A stretch of 64,000 nt of DNA from Nakamurella deserti (GTDB lineage Bacteria; Actinomycetota; Actinomycetes; Mycobacteriales; Nakamurellaceae): positions 142,315 to 206,314 of the forward strand of contig NZ_QCXS01000003.1 of the NCBI RefSeq assembly GCF_003260015.1, in the 5' to 3' direction. Below, piece after piece: positions 36,266 through 46,546 of the stretch. The notes under the pieces were generated by a model, which saw nothing but the letters and a program-made list of their open reading frames with translations, did no database searches and was not told the origin of the DNA. The stretch's first letter is position 1. Each line of letters starts with the position of its first letter. A program made the position numbers and the translations under genes.

Positions 36266-36733
36266 ATGAGCACTCACCATCGCGACCCGGACCCTCGCGG
36301 CTACGCCTCGATGCTGGCGGCCCGGCCCGGAGTGGCCTGGTGGGTGGCGGTGCTGATCGCGTTCGTGCCCACCGTCATCGGTGTCGTCGTCGACCTGTCG
36401 GTCAACAACGACATCGGGGTCATCGCGTGGGTGCTCACCCTGCTCGGGGTGACGCTGGCCGCGCTGGCCGTCCGCCGGCACGCCCTGTTCACCGTGATGG
36501 TGCAGCCGCCGCTGGTGGTGCTCGCCGCGCTGGTCATCGGCTACGTGATCGCCACCCTCACCGGCGGCATCACCGGCGGGGTGCTCAACCTCGGTCTGAA
36601 GCTGGTCGGCACGTTCCCGCTGATGCTCGTGGCCACCGCGGTCGCGGCGATCCTCGGCGTGGTCCGGCTGGTCGCCCAGCCCCTGCGCACCGTGTCGCCG
36701 CGGCGCACCACTGGCTCCCCGTCGCACCTCTGA
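36266..36733 (+). CDS. DUF6542-type membrane protein
   Basis: A 155-residue protein with four hydrophobic helices (around residues 22-42, 50-70, 78-100 and 108-138) and a short basic C-terminus. Its position convergent to ispH matches M. tuberculosis Rv1111c, and the size and helix pattern fit DUF6542. No function is known. Confidence 0.75.
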   Translation: MSTHHRDPDPRGYASMLAARPGVAWWVAVLIAFVPTVIGVVVDLSVNNDIGVIAWVLTLLGVTLAALAVRRHALFTVMVQPPLVVLAALVIGYVIATLTGGITGGVLNLGLKLVGTFPLMLVATAVAAILGVVRLVAQPLRTVSPRRTTGSPSHL

Positions 36734-36748
36734 GCCCTGCGCACTCCA

Positions 36749-36770
36749 GACGGTGGTGCGGACCACCGTC
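36749..36770. terminator. Bidirectional hairpin between DUF6542 gene and ispH
   Basis: Perfect 9-bp inverted repeat GACGGTGGT / ACCACCGTC with a 4-nt loop in the 48-nt gap between the convergent genes. Confidence 0.65.
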
Positions 36771-36781
36771 GGGGCATCCGG

Positions 36782-37753
36782 TCAGCGGGCGGCCGGCACC
36801 TCGGCCCGCAGGTCGCGGCGCAGCTCCTTGGGCAGTGAGAAGGTGAGCGTCTCCTTGGCGGCGGTGAACACCTCGACGTCACCGAATCCGCGCTCGGCCA
36901 GCCAGTCGAGCAGGCCTTCGACGAGCTCCTCCGGCACCGAGGCGCCGGAGGTCACCCCGATGGTCGACACGCCGTCGAGCCAGGCCTCGTCCACCTCGTG
37001 GGCGAAGTCGACCAGGTACGAGGTGCGGGCGCCGGCCTGCAGCGCCACCTCCACCAGCCGCACCGAGTTCGACGAATTGCGCGACCCGACGACCAGGACC
37101 AGGTCGCAGTCCGGGGCGATCTGCTTGACGACCTCCTGCCGGTTCTGCGTGGCGTAGCAGATGTCGTCCGACGGCGGGCTCGTCATCAGCGGGAACCGCT
37201 TCTGCAGCAGCCCCACGGTGCTCAGCGTCTCGTCGACGCTCAGCGTGGTCTGGGACAGCCAGATCACCTTCTCCGGGTCGGCGACCTGGACGGCCTCGAC
37301 GTCGGCCGGCGTGTCGACGATCTGGATGGCGTCCGGCGCCTCCCCGTAGGTGCCCTCGACCTCCTCGTGCCCCTTGTGGCCGATCAGGACGATGTCGTAG
37401 CCCTCGTTGGCGAAGCGCACCGCTTCCTTGTGCACCTTGGTCACCAGCGGGCAGGTCGCGTCGATGACCCGCAGGTCGCGGTCGGCGGCCTCGGCGTGCA
37501 CCGCGGGCGACACGCCGTGCGCGGAGAACACCACCAGCGCGCCCTCGGGCACCTCGTCGGTCTGGTCGACGAAGATCGCCCCGCGCTTCTGCAAGGTGGC
37601 CACCACGTGCTTGTTGTGGACGATCTCCTTGCGGACGTAGACCGGGGCGCCGTACTGCTCCAGCGCCTTCTCGACGGTCACGACCGCGCGGTCGACGCCG
37701 GCGCAGTAGCCCCGGGGGGCGGCGAGCAGGACACGGCGGATGGGAGCAGTCAC
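36782..37753 (-). CDS. ispH: 4-hydroxy-3-methylbut-2-enyl diphosphate reductase (IspH/LytB)
   Basis: Last enzyme of the non-mevalonate isoprenoid pathway, converting HMBPP to IPP and DMAPP. The three cluster cysteines are in [23 protein letters not shown] and [10 protein letters not shown]; the active-site TQTT appears as [14 protein letters not shown] at 37753 is preferred: TACCAT lies 7 nt upstream, consistent with a leaderless transcript (323 aa). An ATG at 37762 would overlap that promoter. Downstream users of its product include the prenyl synthase at 50152. Confidence 0.96.
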   Translation of the reverse strand: MTAPIRRVLLAAPRGYCAGVDRAVVTVEKALEQYGAPVYVRKEIVHNKHVVATLQKRGAIFVDQTDEVPEGALVVFSAHGVSPAVHAEAADRDLRVIDATCPLVTKVHKEAVRFANEGYDIVLIGHKGHEEVEGTYGEAPDAIQIVDTPADVEAVQVADPEKVIWLSQTTLSVDETLSTVGLLQKRFPLMTSPPSDDICYATQNRQEVVKQIAPDCDLVLVVGSRNSSNSVRLVEVALQAGARTSYLVDFAHEVDEAWLDGVSTIGVTSGASVPEELVEGLLDWLAERGFGDVEVFTAAKETLTFSLPKELRRDLRAEVPAAR

Positions 37754-37760
37754 GCTCCCC

Positions 37761-37766
37761 ATGGTA
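37761..37766 (-). promoter_or_regulatory. Candidate -10 (TACCAT) for ispH
   Basis: Minus-strand TACCAT, then 7 nt, then GTG at 37753. It decides between the two possible ispH starts. Confidence 0.5.
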
Positions 37767-37920
37767 GGTCGCCGGCCCGGGGCCCGACCGGGTCCCGGCG
37801 CTCCCGACGCCCGTCCGGGGCGCCACCGTGGGCGGGATCACCTCCCGCCGGCCGCCGGCGACCGCCGGCCCCGCCCCTCCCGCGACGGCGTACCGGCTCC
37901 GGATGAGGCAGTCTGGACCC

Positions 37921-38838
37921 ATGGAATCGTCGCTGCCCTTCGCGGTCCGGGTCGCTGCCGGGCTGTTGTCCGAAGCCGTCGGCCGCGCCCGCCGGCTGCC
38001 CGCCGACCTGACCACGCTGCCGGTGTCGGTGATCGGCCAGGTCGCGAAGTTCTCCTTCGAGCTGAACCAGCAGCTGGCCGAGCTCGCCACCGAGGGCGAC
38101 CGGTTGCTGGCCGGTCTGCACGGCGGTGACGAGCCGCCGCAGCGGACCGCCTGGTCGACCATCGACGACGAGGACGAGGTCGCGGCGAAGGACCCGCAGG
38201 CCGCGGCCACCTGGGACACCAGCACTCCCGACACCGCCGCGCCCGACACCACGGCCGCCCCCACCACCGCCGCCGACCCCGGGTCGACGGCGCCCGGTAC
38301 CGGCGCCCCCGGTCTCGTCCTGGACGACGAACCACCCGTGCCGTCCGCGTCGCCGCGGCTGGTACGCGACGAGGACGCCCCCGTCCCGCCCCGGGCCACC
38401 ACCGGCGCGACCGGGACCGGCCGTCCCGCCCCCCGCACGCCGTCCGTCCGCCGACCCCGGACCGGCGGTCGCGCCGACGCCGCCGGCACCCTGGTCGGCG
38501 CGGCCGGCGACTCCGCCGGCGCCGTCGTCGGTGCCGGCACCTCCCCCACCACGCACCCGGAGCGCACCGACGTCCCGGCCGCCACCTCGCTGCTCGGGGA
38601 CATCCACGAGCTCGAGGTCGACCGTCCGGCGCCGCTCGTCGGCCTGCCGTCGGCCGAGGACCACCCGCCCACCGACATCAGCGCCATGACCATCGGGCAG
38701 CTCCGCAGCCGCGTCCGCAGCTGGGGGTCCGAGCAGGTCCGCGCGGCGCTGGAGCAGGAACAGCGGGAGAAGGCCCGCCCGGCGTTCCTCACCGTCCTGA
38801 CCAACCGGCTGTCGACGCTGGCCCGCGGCGGTGCCTGA
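37921..38838 (+). CDS. Lipid-droplet-associated protein-like (Rv1109c type)
   Basis: A 305-residue protein whose ends are conserved-looking and whose middle is disordered. Residues 1-65 form an amphipathic helical segment (LPFAVRVAAGLLSEAVGRAR, then VIGQVAKFSFELNQQLAELA). Residues ~70-235 are rich in Asp/Pro/Ala/Thr. The last ~50 (TIGQLRSRVRSWGSEQVRAA and following) form a helical SAP-like region. Its place between ispH and xseA matches M. tuberculosis Rv1109c, annotated as lipid-droplet-associated. CAGTCT lies 6 nt before the ATG. Confidence 0.7.
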   Translation: MESSLPFAVRVAAGLLSEAVGRARRLPADLTTLPVSVIGQVAKFSFELNQQLAELATEGDRLLAGLHGGDEPPQRTAWSTIDDEDEVAAKDPQAAATWDTSTPDTAAPDTTAAPTTAADPGSTAPGTGAPGLVLDDEPPVPSASPRLVRDEDAPVPPRATTGATGTGRPAPRTPSVRRPRTGGRADAAGTLVGAAGDSAGAVVGAGTSPTTHPERTDVPAATSLLGDIHELEVDRPAPLVGLPSAEDHPPTDISAMTIGQLRSRVRSWGSEQVRAALEQEQREKARPAFLTVLTNRLSTLARGGA

Positions 38839-38850
38839 GCCGGTGCGCCG

Positions 38851-40179
38851 ATGACCACCCCCGCACAGCGGCCGCCGATGGCCGAACGGGCCGGTGAGAC
38901 CACCCGGGAGAACCCCTGGCCGGTGCGCGCGCTGTCCCGGCGGATGGCCGAGTACATCGCAAGGTCGCCGGCCGCCTGGATCGAGGGGCAGCTCGCCCAG
39001 CTCTCGGTCCGGCCCGGCGCGGCGACCGCCTTCCTGACGTTGCGCGACCCCGCCGCCGACATGTCGCTCTCGGTGAGCTGCAGCAGAGCGATCCTGACCG
39101 GGCTCGCGCAGCCGCTGCGGGAGGGCGACCGGGTCGTCGTCTACGGCAAGTTCGAGTTCTACCCCGCGCGCGGATCACTGTCGCTGCGGGTCACCGAGCT
39201 GCACCCGGTGGGCCTCGGCGAACTGCTGGCGCGTCTGCAGCGGATCCGTGAGCTGCTGGCCGCCGAAGGGCTGACCGCGGCCGGCCGCAAGAAGACGTTG
39301 CCGTTCCTGCCCCGGGCCATCGGCCTGATCACCGGCCGGGCCAGCGCCGCCGAGTCCGACGTGCTGGCCAACGCCCGGGCGCGCTGGCCGGCCGTGGAGT
39401 TCCACATCGAGAACGTCGCCGTGCAGGGCGTCAACGCCGTCCAGCAGATCGTGCTGGCCCTGCGGCAGCTGGACGCCGACCCGCGGGTCGACGTCATCGT
39501 GCTGGCCCGCGGCGGCGGCTCGGTGGAGGACCTGCTGCCGTTCAGCGACGAGACGTTGTGCCGCGCGGTGGCGTCCTGCCGGACGCCGGTGGTGTCGGCC
39601 ATCGGCCACGAGCCCGACCACCCCATCGTCGACGACGTCGCCGATCTGCGCTGCTCCACCCCGACCGACGCGGGCAAGCGGATCGTGCCGGACGTCCAGG
39701 CCGAGCGGCGGATCGTCGAGCAGTTGCACGCCCGGGCCCGGCGCAGCCTGCAGAACTGGGTCGCCCACGAGCAGGCCCGGCTGGCCGGGATGCGCTCCCG
39801 CGCCGTCCTGGCCGACCCGCACACGCCGATCCTGGCCCGCGAGCAGGACGTGGAGCGCGCCCGCTCCCGCGCCCGCGACCTGGTCAGGCGCCGCCTGGAC
39901 ACCGAGACCGCGGCGGTGGCGCACCGCCGCTCGCAGCTGTCGGCGCTCGGTCCGGCCGCCACCCTGCAGCGCGGCTACGCGGTGGTGCAGGCGGCGGGTG
40001 CGGTGCTGCGGGACACCGCGCAGGCCCCCGCGGGCACCGCCCTGCGGATCCGGGTCGCCGACGGTGCGGTGCTCGCCACCAGCCGGGGCGCCGAACCCGG
40101 GGACCGGAGGCGACCGGCGGATGAGGGTACGGACCAGCGGGGGGCGCGGCTCCCCGAACGAGAGGGGGTGGCGCCATGA
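38851..40179 (+). CDS. xseA: Exodeoxyribonuclease VII large subunit
   Basis: Catalytic subunit of ExoVII, which degrades single-stranded DNA from both ends. The 442 residues have an N-terminal OB fold (~28-120) and the catalytic region with [35 protein letters not shown] and [25 protein letters not shown]; GHExD is the active-site motif. A coiled-coil region then binds XseB. It begins 12 nt after the Rv1109c-like gene and overlaps xseB by 4 nt. Confidence 0.97.
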   Translation: MTTPAQRPPMAERAGETTRENPWPVRALSRRMAEYIARSPAAWIEGQLAQLSVRPGAATAFLTLRDPAADMSLSVSCSRAILTGLAQPLREGDRVVVYGKFEFYPARGSLSLRVTELHPVGLGELLARLQRIRELLAAEGLTAAGRKKTLPFLPRAIGLITGRASAAESDVLANARARWPAVEFHIENVAVQGVNAVQQIVLALRQLDADPRVDVIVLARGGGSVEDLLPFSDETLCRAVASCRTPVVSAIGHEPDHPIVDDVADLRCSTPTDAGKRIVPDVQAERRIVEQLHARARRSLQNWVAHEQARLAGMRSRAVLADPHTPILAREQDVERARSRARDLVRRRLDTETAAVAHRRSQLSALGPAATLQRGYAVVQAAGAVLRDTAQAPAGTALRIRVADGAVLATSRGAEPGDRRRPADEGTDQRGARLPEREGVAP

Positions 40180-40418
40180 CGGCCGAGAAGTCGGGGGCAC
40201 CGCAGGACACGACCACGGCGCCGACGCTGTCCTACGAGGACGCGCGGGACGAACTGGCCCGGGTGGTGCAGAAGCTGGAGTCGGGCGGATTGGGCCTGGA
40301 CGACTCGCTCACGCTGTGGGAGCGCGGCGAGGAGCTGGCCCGGATTTGCGAGCGGTTCCTCGAAGGGGCCCGGGAGCGGGTCGACGCCGCACTCGCCCGG
40401 GCCGACGAACAGGACTGA
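40176..40418 (+). CDS. xseB: Exodeoxyribonuclease VII small subunit
   Basis: An 80-residue protein with the XseB core [20 protein letters not shown] followed by [16 protein letters not shown]; several copies bind the coiled coil of XseA. The ATG overlaps the xseA stop (ATGA), so translation is coupled. Confidence 0.96.
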   Translation: MTAEKSGAPQDTTTAPTLSYEDARDELARVVQKLESGGLGLDDSLTLWERGEELARICERFLEGARERVDAALARADEQD

Positions 40419-40436
40419 CCGGGCCGCCGACAGGTC

Positions 40437-40988
40437 TCAGGCGATGCTGTCGGCCAGGATCCGGAAGTCCGCCTCCGACGCGGACCCGGTGATCAGCAGC
40501 GTGACCGGGCCGGCGGTGCGCACCCAGGCGACCTCCTCGCGGGCGCCCGGGTAGGAGCTCCACTCCGTACCCCCGGCCTGCACCACCGCGGTGCTCGTCC
40601 GGCCGCCGCCGAAGACCTCCGCAGCGAGGACGTCGGGCGTCGCGGTGCTCTGGATCAGCGTGACGAACCTGCCCTCGGCGGTCAGCCAGCCGCCGCCGAT
40701 CCGGGAGGCGGTTCCCCCGGTGGTGGCCGGGTCGGTCTGGTAGAAGGAGTTCGGCTGCCACTCCGCGGGCAGACCCCGCGGCACCGCGAGCGGCAGCTGC
40801 AGCGCCGCGGCGGAACGCTGGAACCCGCCGACGACGTCGGCGGTCGGGGTCTGTCCGTCGTCGGTGTCGTTGCCGAAGCCGATGTTGCCCATCAGTCCGA
40901 GGACGACGACGAGCGCGACGGCCAGGACCGCGACGGCGCCCCACATGTCCTTCATCGTGAGACTGCGGCGATCCACCATGTCGCCCAT
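40437..40988 (-). CDS. DUF4245 domain membrane-anchored protein
   Basis: A 183-residue protein with a short cytoplasmic N-terminus, one membrane helix ([20 protein letters not shown]) and an extracytoplasmic domain that fits DUF4245. In M. tuberculosis the equivalent gene lies next to fum and glpX; glpX is not in this window. GAGGTG lies 5 nt before the ATG. Convergent with xseB, 18 nt apart. Function unknown. Confidence 0.8.
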   Translation of the reverse strand: MGDMVDRRSLTMKDMWGAVAVLAVALVVVLGLMGNIGFGNDTDDGQTPTADVVGGFQRSAAALQLPLAVPRGLPAEWQPNSFYQTDPATTGGTASRIGGGWLTAEGRFVTLIQSTATPDVLAAEVFGGGRTSTAVVQAGGTEWSSYPGAREEVAWVRTAGPVTLLITGSASEADFRILADSIA

Positions 40989-41081
40989 CGTGCCACCTCA
41001 GGCCGGCGCCCCCCGGCGCTGCGGGGTGGCGGTGAGACGAAGACCATCCCGCTCCCGGATGACCACCCCCCGCCCGGCCAC

Positions 41082-41087
41082 TAGCGT
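41082..41087 (+). promoter_or_regulatory. Candidate -10 (TAGCGT) for fumC
   Basis: TAGCGT, then 7 nt, then ATG at 41095; no Shine-Dalgarno. Confidence 0.5.
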
Positions 41088-41094
41088 CTTCGGA

Positions 41095-42537
41095 ATGGCT
41101 GAGCACAACGAAGTGATGAATCCGGGCGGTCCCGACAGCGGCGAGTTCCGCGTCGAGCACGACACCATGGGCGACGTCCTCGTCCCGAAGCACGCGAAGT
41201 ACCAGGCGCAGACCCAGCGTGCGGTCGAGAACTTCCCCATCTCCTTCCGCGGCATCGATCCCGCGCAGATCCGCGCGCTGGCTCTCATCAAGGGCGCCGC
41301 CGCCAAGGTCAACGCCTCGCTCGGCGTGATCCCCGGTGAGGTGGCCGACGCGATCCAGCGGGCCGCCGCCGAGGTCGCCACCGGTGTGCACGACGGCGAG
41401 TACCCCATCGACGTCTTCCAGACCGGCTCGGGCACCAGCTCCAACATGAACACCAACGAGGTGCTCGCCACCCTGGCCAACGAGGGCTTCACCCCGGCCG
41501 GAGGCGGGACGAAGATCCACCCGAACGACCACGTCAACGCCTCGCAGTCCAGCAACGACGTGTTCCCGACGTCCATCCACGTGGCCGCCACCGAGGCCGT
41601 GGTCAACGAGCTGGTACCGGCGCTGGAGCACCTCGCCGCGTCGCTGGAGCGCAAGGCCGAGCAGTGGGCGACCGTGGTCAAGTCCGGGCGCACCCACCTG
41701 ATGGACGCCACCCCGGTCACCCTGGGCCAGGAGTTCGGCGGGTACGCCGCGCAGGTCCGTTACGGCGTGGAGCGGCTGCACGCCTCGCTCCCCCGCCTCG
41801 CCGAGCTGCCCCTCGGCGGGACCGCGGTCGGCACCGGCATCAACACCCCGCCCGGGTTCTCGGCCGCGGTGATCGCGGAGCTGGCGAGCACCACCGGTCT
41901 GCCGTTCACCGAGGCCCGCAACCACTTCGAGGCGCAGAGCGCCCGCGACGGCCTGGTGGAGACCTCCGGTCAGCTGCGCACGATCGCCGTGGGTCTGACC
42001 AAGATCAGCAACGACATCCGCTGGATGGGTTCCGGCCCCCGTGCCGGCCTGGCCGAGATCCACCTGCCCGACCTGCAGCCGGGGTCGTCGATCATGCCCG
42101 GCAAGGTCAACCCGGTGCTGCCCGAGGCCACCCTGCAGGTCGCCGCGCAGGTCATCGGCAATGACGCCACCGTCGCGTTCGCCGGATCGCAGGGCAACTT
42201 CGAGCTCAACGTGATGCTGCCGGTGATGGCCCGCAACCTGCTGGAGTCGATCCGGCTGATCGCCAACGTGTCGCGGCTGTTCGCCGACCGGTGCATCGAC
42301 GGCATCGAGGCCGACGTCGACCGTTGCCTGGCCTTCGCCGAGTCGTCGCCGTCGATCGTCACCCCGCTGAACAAGTACATCGGGTACGAGGAAGCGGCCT
42401 CCATCGCCAAGCAGGCACTCAAGGAGAACAAGACCATCAAGTCGGTGGTGCTCGAACGCGGCCACGTCGAGGGCGGCAAGCTCACCGCCGAGCAGCTCGA
42501 CGCGGCGCTGGACGTGCTGTCGATGACGCACCCGTAA
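41095..42537 (+). CDS. fumC: Class II fumarate hydratase
   Basis: Iron-independent fumarase of the citric acid cycle, fumarate to malate, 480 residues. Family motifs: [49 protein letters not shown] and the signature [11 protein letters not shown]. The start [10 protein letters not shown] is supported by the promoter spacing. Followed 15 nt later by a strong hairpin terminator. Confidence 0.97.
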   Translation: MAEHNEVMNPGGPDSGEFRVEHDTMGDVLVPKHAKYQAQTQRAVENFPISFRGIDPAQIRALALIKGAAAKVNASLGVIPGEVADAIQRAAAEVATGVHDGEYPIDVFQTGSGTSSNMNTNEVLATLANEGFTPAGGGTKIHPNDHVNASQSSNDVFPTSIHVAATEAVVNELVPALEHLAASLERKAEQWATVVKSGRTHLMDATPVTLGQEFGGYAAQVRYGVERLHASLPRLAELPLGGTAVGTGINTPPGFSAAVIAELASTTGLPFTEARNHFEAQSARDGLVETSGQLRTIAVGLTKISNDIRWMGSGPRAGLAEIHLPDLQPGSSIMPGKVNPVLPEATLQVAAQVIGNDATVAFAGSQGNFELNVMLPVMARNLLESIRLIANVSRLFADRCIDGIEADVDRCLAFAESSPSIVTPLNKYIGYEEAASIAKQALKENKTIKSVVLERGHVEGGKLTAEQLDAALDVLSMTHP

Positions 42538-42551
42538 CCCGCAGCGATGCA

Positions 42552-42583
42552 AAGGGGCCCCGTCCGACCGGACGGGGCCCCTT
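42552..42583 (+). terminator. fumC terminator
   Basis: Perfect 14-bp inverted repeat AAGGGGCCCCGTCC / GGACGGGGCCCCTT with a 4-nt loop. Part of this sequence recurs about 60 nt further on inside the following repeat array. Confidence 0.85.
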
Positions 42584-42589
42584 CGCATG

Positions 42590-43042
42590 TCAGGACGAGC
42601 CGCGGCGCGCGGTGGGACGGCGCCCGGTGAGACGGCGGCACGTCCGACCGGACGGGCCCCTTCGCGTGGCACGACGAGCCGCGGCGCGGCGGTGGGACGG
42701 CGGCACGTCCGCGCGGCTCGGCCGCCGACTCAGCGGCGCCCGGGCGTGACGGGCGCGGCAGCCCGTCAGCCCGGCCAGGCCCCCGGGTTCAGCGGCGCCG
42801 GGTGGACGGCGCGCGGCGGCACGGCCGCCCGTCAGCGAGACCCGGCCGCCGGCTCCGCGGTGCGACGGTGGTCGTCGGCACGGCGGCCCGTCCACCCGTT
42901 CCCGGCCGCCGGGCCACCGGCTCAGCGGTGCGACGTCGCGCGGCGGCACGGCTGCCGCCCGGCCCGGCCACCGGCTCAGCGGCGCCTCGGTACGACGACG
43001 CGCGGCGGCACGGCTGCCGCCCGGCCCGGCCACCGGCTCAGC
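42590..43042. repeat. 54-68-bp GC-rich array ending at a stop codon
   Basis: Six units marked by CAGCGGCGCC-type cores at about 42731, 42790, 42855, 42923, 42977 and 43039; the last two are nearly identical over 62 bp. Units contain GGCGGCACGGCTGCCGCC, a 7-bp hairpin. The last unit contains the stop codon and last Arg codons of the convergent gene at 43038. The left part (42590-42720) is a separate duplication that includes a copy of half the fumC terminator. Confidence 0.85.
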
Positions 43043-44612
43043 GGCGCCGGGGTGGCTCCCCGCCGCCCTCGTCCTCGTCGCCGAACGGCGACCACTGCTG
43101 GGTGCGTGGGGCGTCCGGGTCGTCCCCGTCCGGGGCGGCGCGCTCCGTCGCCGGCGGCGTCGACGGCGCGGCCGGGGTGCTGCCGGCGTCGGGACGCTCG
43201 GGTCGGATCGCCGTGGTCGGCAGGTCCGCGGAGCGGTCGTCGGGGTCGATCCACCGGGTCGGCGGTTCGTCGTCGCGGGAAGCCTGGCCGCCGAGACCCT
43301 GGCCGGAGTACAACGCCGGCCCGTCCCCGTCGCGTCCCGACAGCAGCCCGTAGGACTGACCCGGGTCGTACGGCTCGTACCCCGGTCGCGGGGGCGGCGA
43401 GGTGTAGGGCGCCCCGGTGCCGCCCGCCCAGGTCGGCGGGTGGGTGTCGGCCATCGCGGCCAGCTCGGCCTCGCGGTCCAGCTGCTCCTGCTCGAGCTGC
43501 TGGGCCCGGCGCCGGGAAGCGGTCACGGCCACCGCGACCGCCGCGGCGACGACCAGCAGGGCGAGGGTCACCCACACCCACCACAGGTTGCGTCCGGGGT
43601 CGACCGGCTCGGCCGGTGCCGCCGACCCGGTCGTCGTCGCCTCCCCGGTGGTGACGGCGGCACCGGTGCTGCTCTCGGTGGTCGTCGGCGCCGCGGTGGT
43701 GACCGGCGCGCTGCTCGCCTCGGTGGTCGGCGCGCTGGTGCTGGTCTCCACCGAAGCGGAGCTGGTCACGGGGGGCGCGACGACGGCGAAGCTGGCGATC
43801 CCGATCACCCCGGACTGACGGCCGATGGCCTGGACGGTGTGCGTCCCGGGAACCAGCGCCTCGCTGACCGGGAAGGTGATGGCGACGACCCCCGCCGGGC
43901 TCGCGACGACGCCGTCGACGTTCACCGGCTCGGAGAACACCGTGACGCCGACCTCCTCGTCCGGGGCGAAGCCGGTGAAGACGACGGTCTGCTGCTGCCC
44001 GAGGTAGGCCTCGGGCAGGGCCACCGTGTCCGGCCCGACGGTCGCGGGGGCTTCGCTGGCGGTGGTGCTGCTCTCCGACGACGCCGACGAGCTGGGGGCG
44101 GCGGCGAAGCCGAGTCCGACGGTGATGTCCTGCGGCCGGTCGGCCTCCTCGCCGGCGCTGCGGACGATCAGCACACAGCCCTCGGCGACGCAGTCCACGC
44201 CGGCGTCGGACGCCGACGTCAGCGTCAGGTCGACGCTGAACGTGCCGCCGTCGCCGTACACCGCGGAGTTGCGCTTGCCCTCGGGCTCGCTGGTGACCTC
44301 CGCCCAACCGGCGGTGTCGTTGTCGTCCGGCACCGGACCGCCGACGCAGGTGGTCAGCGGGTCGGTGGCGGTGATGTCGGCACGGCACACGGCCAGGTAG
44401 GTGTCCACCGCCGGGTCGAAGCCGCTGCCGGTGACGGTGAAGGTGGCGTCGGTGTCCGGCAGTTGGGACTCGCTGACCGCGACGGTGCGCGCGCCCTGTT
44501 TCTGGGTGGCCGGCTCCGCGGCCGCCACGGTGCCCAGCGCGAGCGGAACGCCCAGCACGAGCACGGCGGTCAGGCCTGCGGTCAGGCCCGCGGACCTACG
44601 GCGTCGGGGCAT
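43038..44612 (-). CDS. Secreted neocarzinostatin-like/Ig-fold protein with C-terminal membrane anchor
   Basis: A 524-residue envelope protein. A basic N-terminus and hydrophobic signal (LTAVLVLGVPLALGTVAAAEP) lead to an Ig-like domain with FTVTGSGFDPAVDTYLAVCR and paired cysteines (TTCVGG; DCVAEGCV), as in the neocarzinostatin-like fold. A Ser/Thr/Ala linker, a second Ig-like domain (VVFTGFAPDEEVGVTVFSEP) and a Ser/Thr-rich stalk follow. One membrane helix (WVWVTLALLVVAAAVAVAVT) precedes a ~150-residue acidic, proline-rich cytoplasmic tail. ATG at 44612 has GGAG eight nt upstream. Ligand and role unknown. Confidence 0.75.
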   Translation of the reverse strand: MPRRRRSAGLTAGLTAVLVLGVPLALGTVAAAEPATQKQGARTVAVSESQLPDTDATFTVTGSGFDPAVDTYLAVCRADITATDPLTTCVGGPVPDDNDTAGWAEVTSEPEGKRNSAVYGDGGTFSVDLTLTSASDAGVDCVAEGCVLIVRSAGEEADRPQDITVGLGFAAAPSSSASSESSTTASEAPATVGPDTVALPEAYLGQQQTVVFTGFAPDEEVGVTVFSEPVNVDGVVASPAGVVAITFPVSEALVPGTHTVQAIGRQSGVIGIASFAVVAPPVTSSASVETSTSAPTTEASSAPVTTAAPTTTESSTGAAVTTGEATTTGSAAPAEPVDPGRNLWWVWVTLALLVVAAAVAVAVTASRRRAQQLEQEQLDREAELAAMADTHPPTWAGGTGAPYTSPPPRPGYEPYDPGQSYGLLSGRDGDGPALYSGQGLGGQASRDDEPPTRWIDPDDRSADLPTTAIRPERPDAGSTPAAPSTPPATERAAPDGDDPDAPRTQQWSPFGDEDEGGGEPPRRR

Positions 44613-44730
44613 ACGGCGGGCTCCTTCTCGTCGGTGCGCCGCGAGCGGCGGGACACGGCCACGGTAGAGCATCGCCTCGGCGGAGCCCGGTCGAGCGACC
44701 GGGGCGCCGGCACTGAGCTGCACGGACACG

Positions 44731-44769
44731 ACGACGGCCGGGCCCGGTCGTGCCGGGCCCGGCCGTCGT
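44731..44769 (-). terminator. Hairpin terminator after phoH
   Basis: Perfect 17-bp inverted repeat (arms 44731-44747 and 44753-44769, 5-nt loop TCGTG) 12 nt beyond the phoH stop on the minus strand. Confidence 0.85.
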
Positions 44770-44780
44770 GGGCGTCCACG

Positions 44781-46187
44781 TCAGGACAGCTCGGGGAACT
44801 CCAGCATCTCGGTGACCAGCGCCGCGATCGGTGACCGCTCCGAGCGGCTGAGGGTGATGTGGGCGAACAGCGGGTGTCCCTTGAGCGCCTCCACCACGGC
44901 GGCGATGCCGTCGTGCCGGCCGACCCGCAGGTTGTCCCGTTGCGCGACGTCGTGGGTGAGCACGACACGCGAGTTGGCGCCCATGCGGGACAGCACGGTG
45001 AGCAGGACGTTGCGCTCCAGCGACTGGGCCTCGTCGACGATGACGAACGAGTCGTGCAGCGACCGGCCGCGGATGTGGGTCAGCGGCAGTACCTCGAGCA
45101 TGCCGCGGGCCACCACCTCCTCGACCACGGCCGGTGACACCACGGCACCGAGGGTGTCGAAGACCGCCTGCGCCCAGGGGCCCATCTTCTCGCCCTCGCT
45201 GCCCGGCAGGTACCCCAGCTCCTGCCCGCCGACCGCGTACAGCGGGCGGAACACCACGACCTTGCGGTGCGCGCGGCGCTCCATCACCAGCTCGAGCCCG
45301 GCGCAGAGCGCCAGCGCGGACTTGCCGGTGCCGGCCCGCCCGCCGAGGGACACGATCCCCACCTCGTCGTCCATCAGCAGATCCAGGGCCAGCCGCTGCT
45401 CGGCGGACCGTCCGCGCAGACCGAACGCCTCCCGCTCGCCGCGGACCAGCCGGACCTGCTTGCCGGCGGTGACCCGGCCGAGCGCGGACCCGCCGGAACC
45501 GACCAGCTTCAGACCGGTGTGGCAGGGCATCTCCCGCGCCTCGTCGACGTCGACCACACCGGTGGCGTAGAGCGCGTCGACGGTCTCCTGGGCGACGGCG
45601 ACCTCGGCGGTGCCGGTCCACCCGGACGGCACCACGTCGATCGCGCGGTACTCGTCGGCCCGCAGACCCACCGCCGAGGCCTTCACCCGCAGCGGCATGT
45701 CCTTGCTGACAAGAACGACCGTGCCTCTGACTCGTTCCGCGGCGAGGTTCAGCGCGCAGGCCAGGATGCGGCTGTCGTTGCCGTCGGTGCGGAACCCCAG
45801 CGGCAGGACCGACGGGTCGGTGTGGTTGAGCTCGACCCGCAGGGTGCCCCCCTCGGTGCCGACCGGTACCGCGGTGTCCAGGCGGCCGTGGGCGATGCGC
45901 AGGTCGTCGAGGAAGCGCAGCGACTGGCGGGCGAAGTACCCGAGTTCGGGGTGGTGGCGCTTGGCCTCCAGCTCGCTGATCACCACCAGAGGGAGGACCA
46001 CCTCGTGCTCGGCGAAGCGGGTGAACGCGCCCGGGTCGGACAGCAGCACGGAGGTGTCGATGACGTAGGTCTGCACGTCCGGGGCCCGCAGGTCCGGTGC
46101 ACGCCCGGCGGCGGCGGGGTCGGCGGCAGCCGAGGAACCGGGGATCGGAGCGGGGTCGGATGTGGCGGCACGGCTGCTGATGGCCAT
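44781..46187 (-). CDS. phoH: PIN-PhoH family protein (PhoH2-like RNA helicase/ribonuclease)
   Basis: A 468-residue fusion of a PIN nuclease domain (~45-185; [12 protein letters not shown], acidic residues near [11 protein letters not shown] and [12 protein letters not shown]) and a PhoH ATPase domain (~265-468; Walker [11 protein letters not shown], Walker [11 protein letters not shown]). Mycobacterial PhoH2 has this layout and acts as an RNA helicase with ribonuclease activity. ATG at 46187 has GGGGAG about 8 nt upstream; upstream ATGs in frame lack support. Matches Rv1095. Confidence 0.92.
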   Translation of the reverse strand: MAISSRAATSDPAPIPGSSAAADPAAAGRAPDLRAPDVQTYVIDTSVLLSDPGAFTRFAEHEVVLPLVVISELEAKRHHPELGYFARQSLRFLDDLRIAHGRLDTAVPVGTEGGTLRVELNHTDPSVLPLGFRTDGNDSRILACALNLAAERVRGTVVLVSKDMPLRVKASAVGLRADEYRAIDVVPSGWTGTAEVAVAQETVDALYATGVVDVDEAREMPCHTGLKLVGSGGSALGRVTAGKQVRLVRGEREAFGLRGRSAEQRLALDLLMDDEVGIVSLGGRAGTGKSALALCAGLELVMERRAHRKVVVFRPLYAVGGQELGYLPGSEGEKMGPWAQAVFDTLGAVVSPAVVEEVVARGMLEVLPLTHIRGRSLHDSFVIVDEAQSLERNVLLTVLSRMGANSRVVLTHDVAQRDNLRVGRHDGIAAVVEALKGHPLFAHITLSRSERSPIAALVTEMLEFPELS

Positions 46188-46546
46188 CGGGTGCTCCCCT
46201 GGGCGTGGCATCACACGCCCCCTGGATCGGCGAAGTGGCCGGTCGGTCTCCTCACGTCGCTGACGGACCGCGTCAGCGGGTCGCGGAGACCGGATGCCGG
46301 CCTCCTCCGCGCTCGGTGCTGTGGCACTGGCACGAATCGAGACCTCCCGAACGGGACCGCTTCCCCACGGCCCGTAGGTGCGAAAGTACGCGGATCCGCG
46401 GCCGGCCGGACGCCGGACACGCGTGATCCGACGCGGGATCCCCGCCGTTCGCGTCGAACGGGGTTCTCGTCCATCCGGACGAAACACGGCGTTCACACCG
46501 GCACCCGGACTGCGCCGTCCGAGGACTCCCGGGCCGCAGGAGGCCG
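46188..46546. other. Intergenic region between phoH and the histidine kinase gene
   Basis: About 359 nt, no coding frame supported. It holds the phoH promoter region and a short hairpin CCGTTCG-CGT-CGAACGG at 46445-46461 that may end the two-component operon. Confidence 0.45.

Noticed and set aside
42590..43040. Insertion sequence or MITE remnants
   Set aside because: No terminal inverted repeats with target duplications and no transposase; pattern is head-to-tail tandem duplication.
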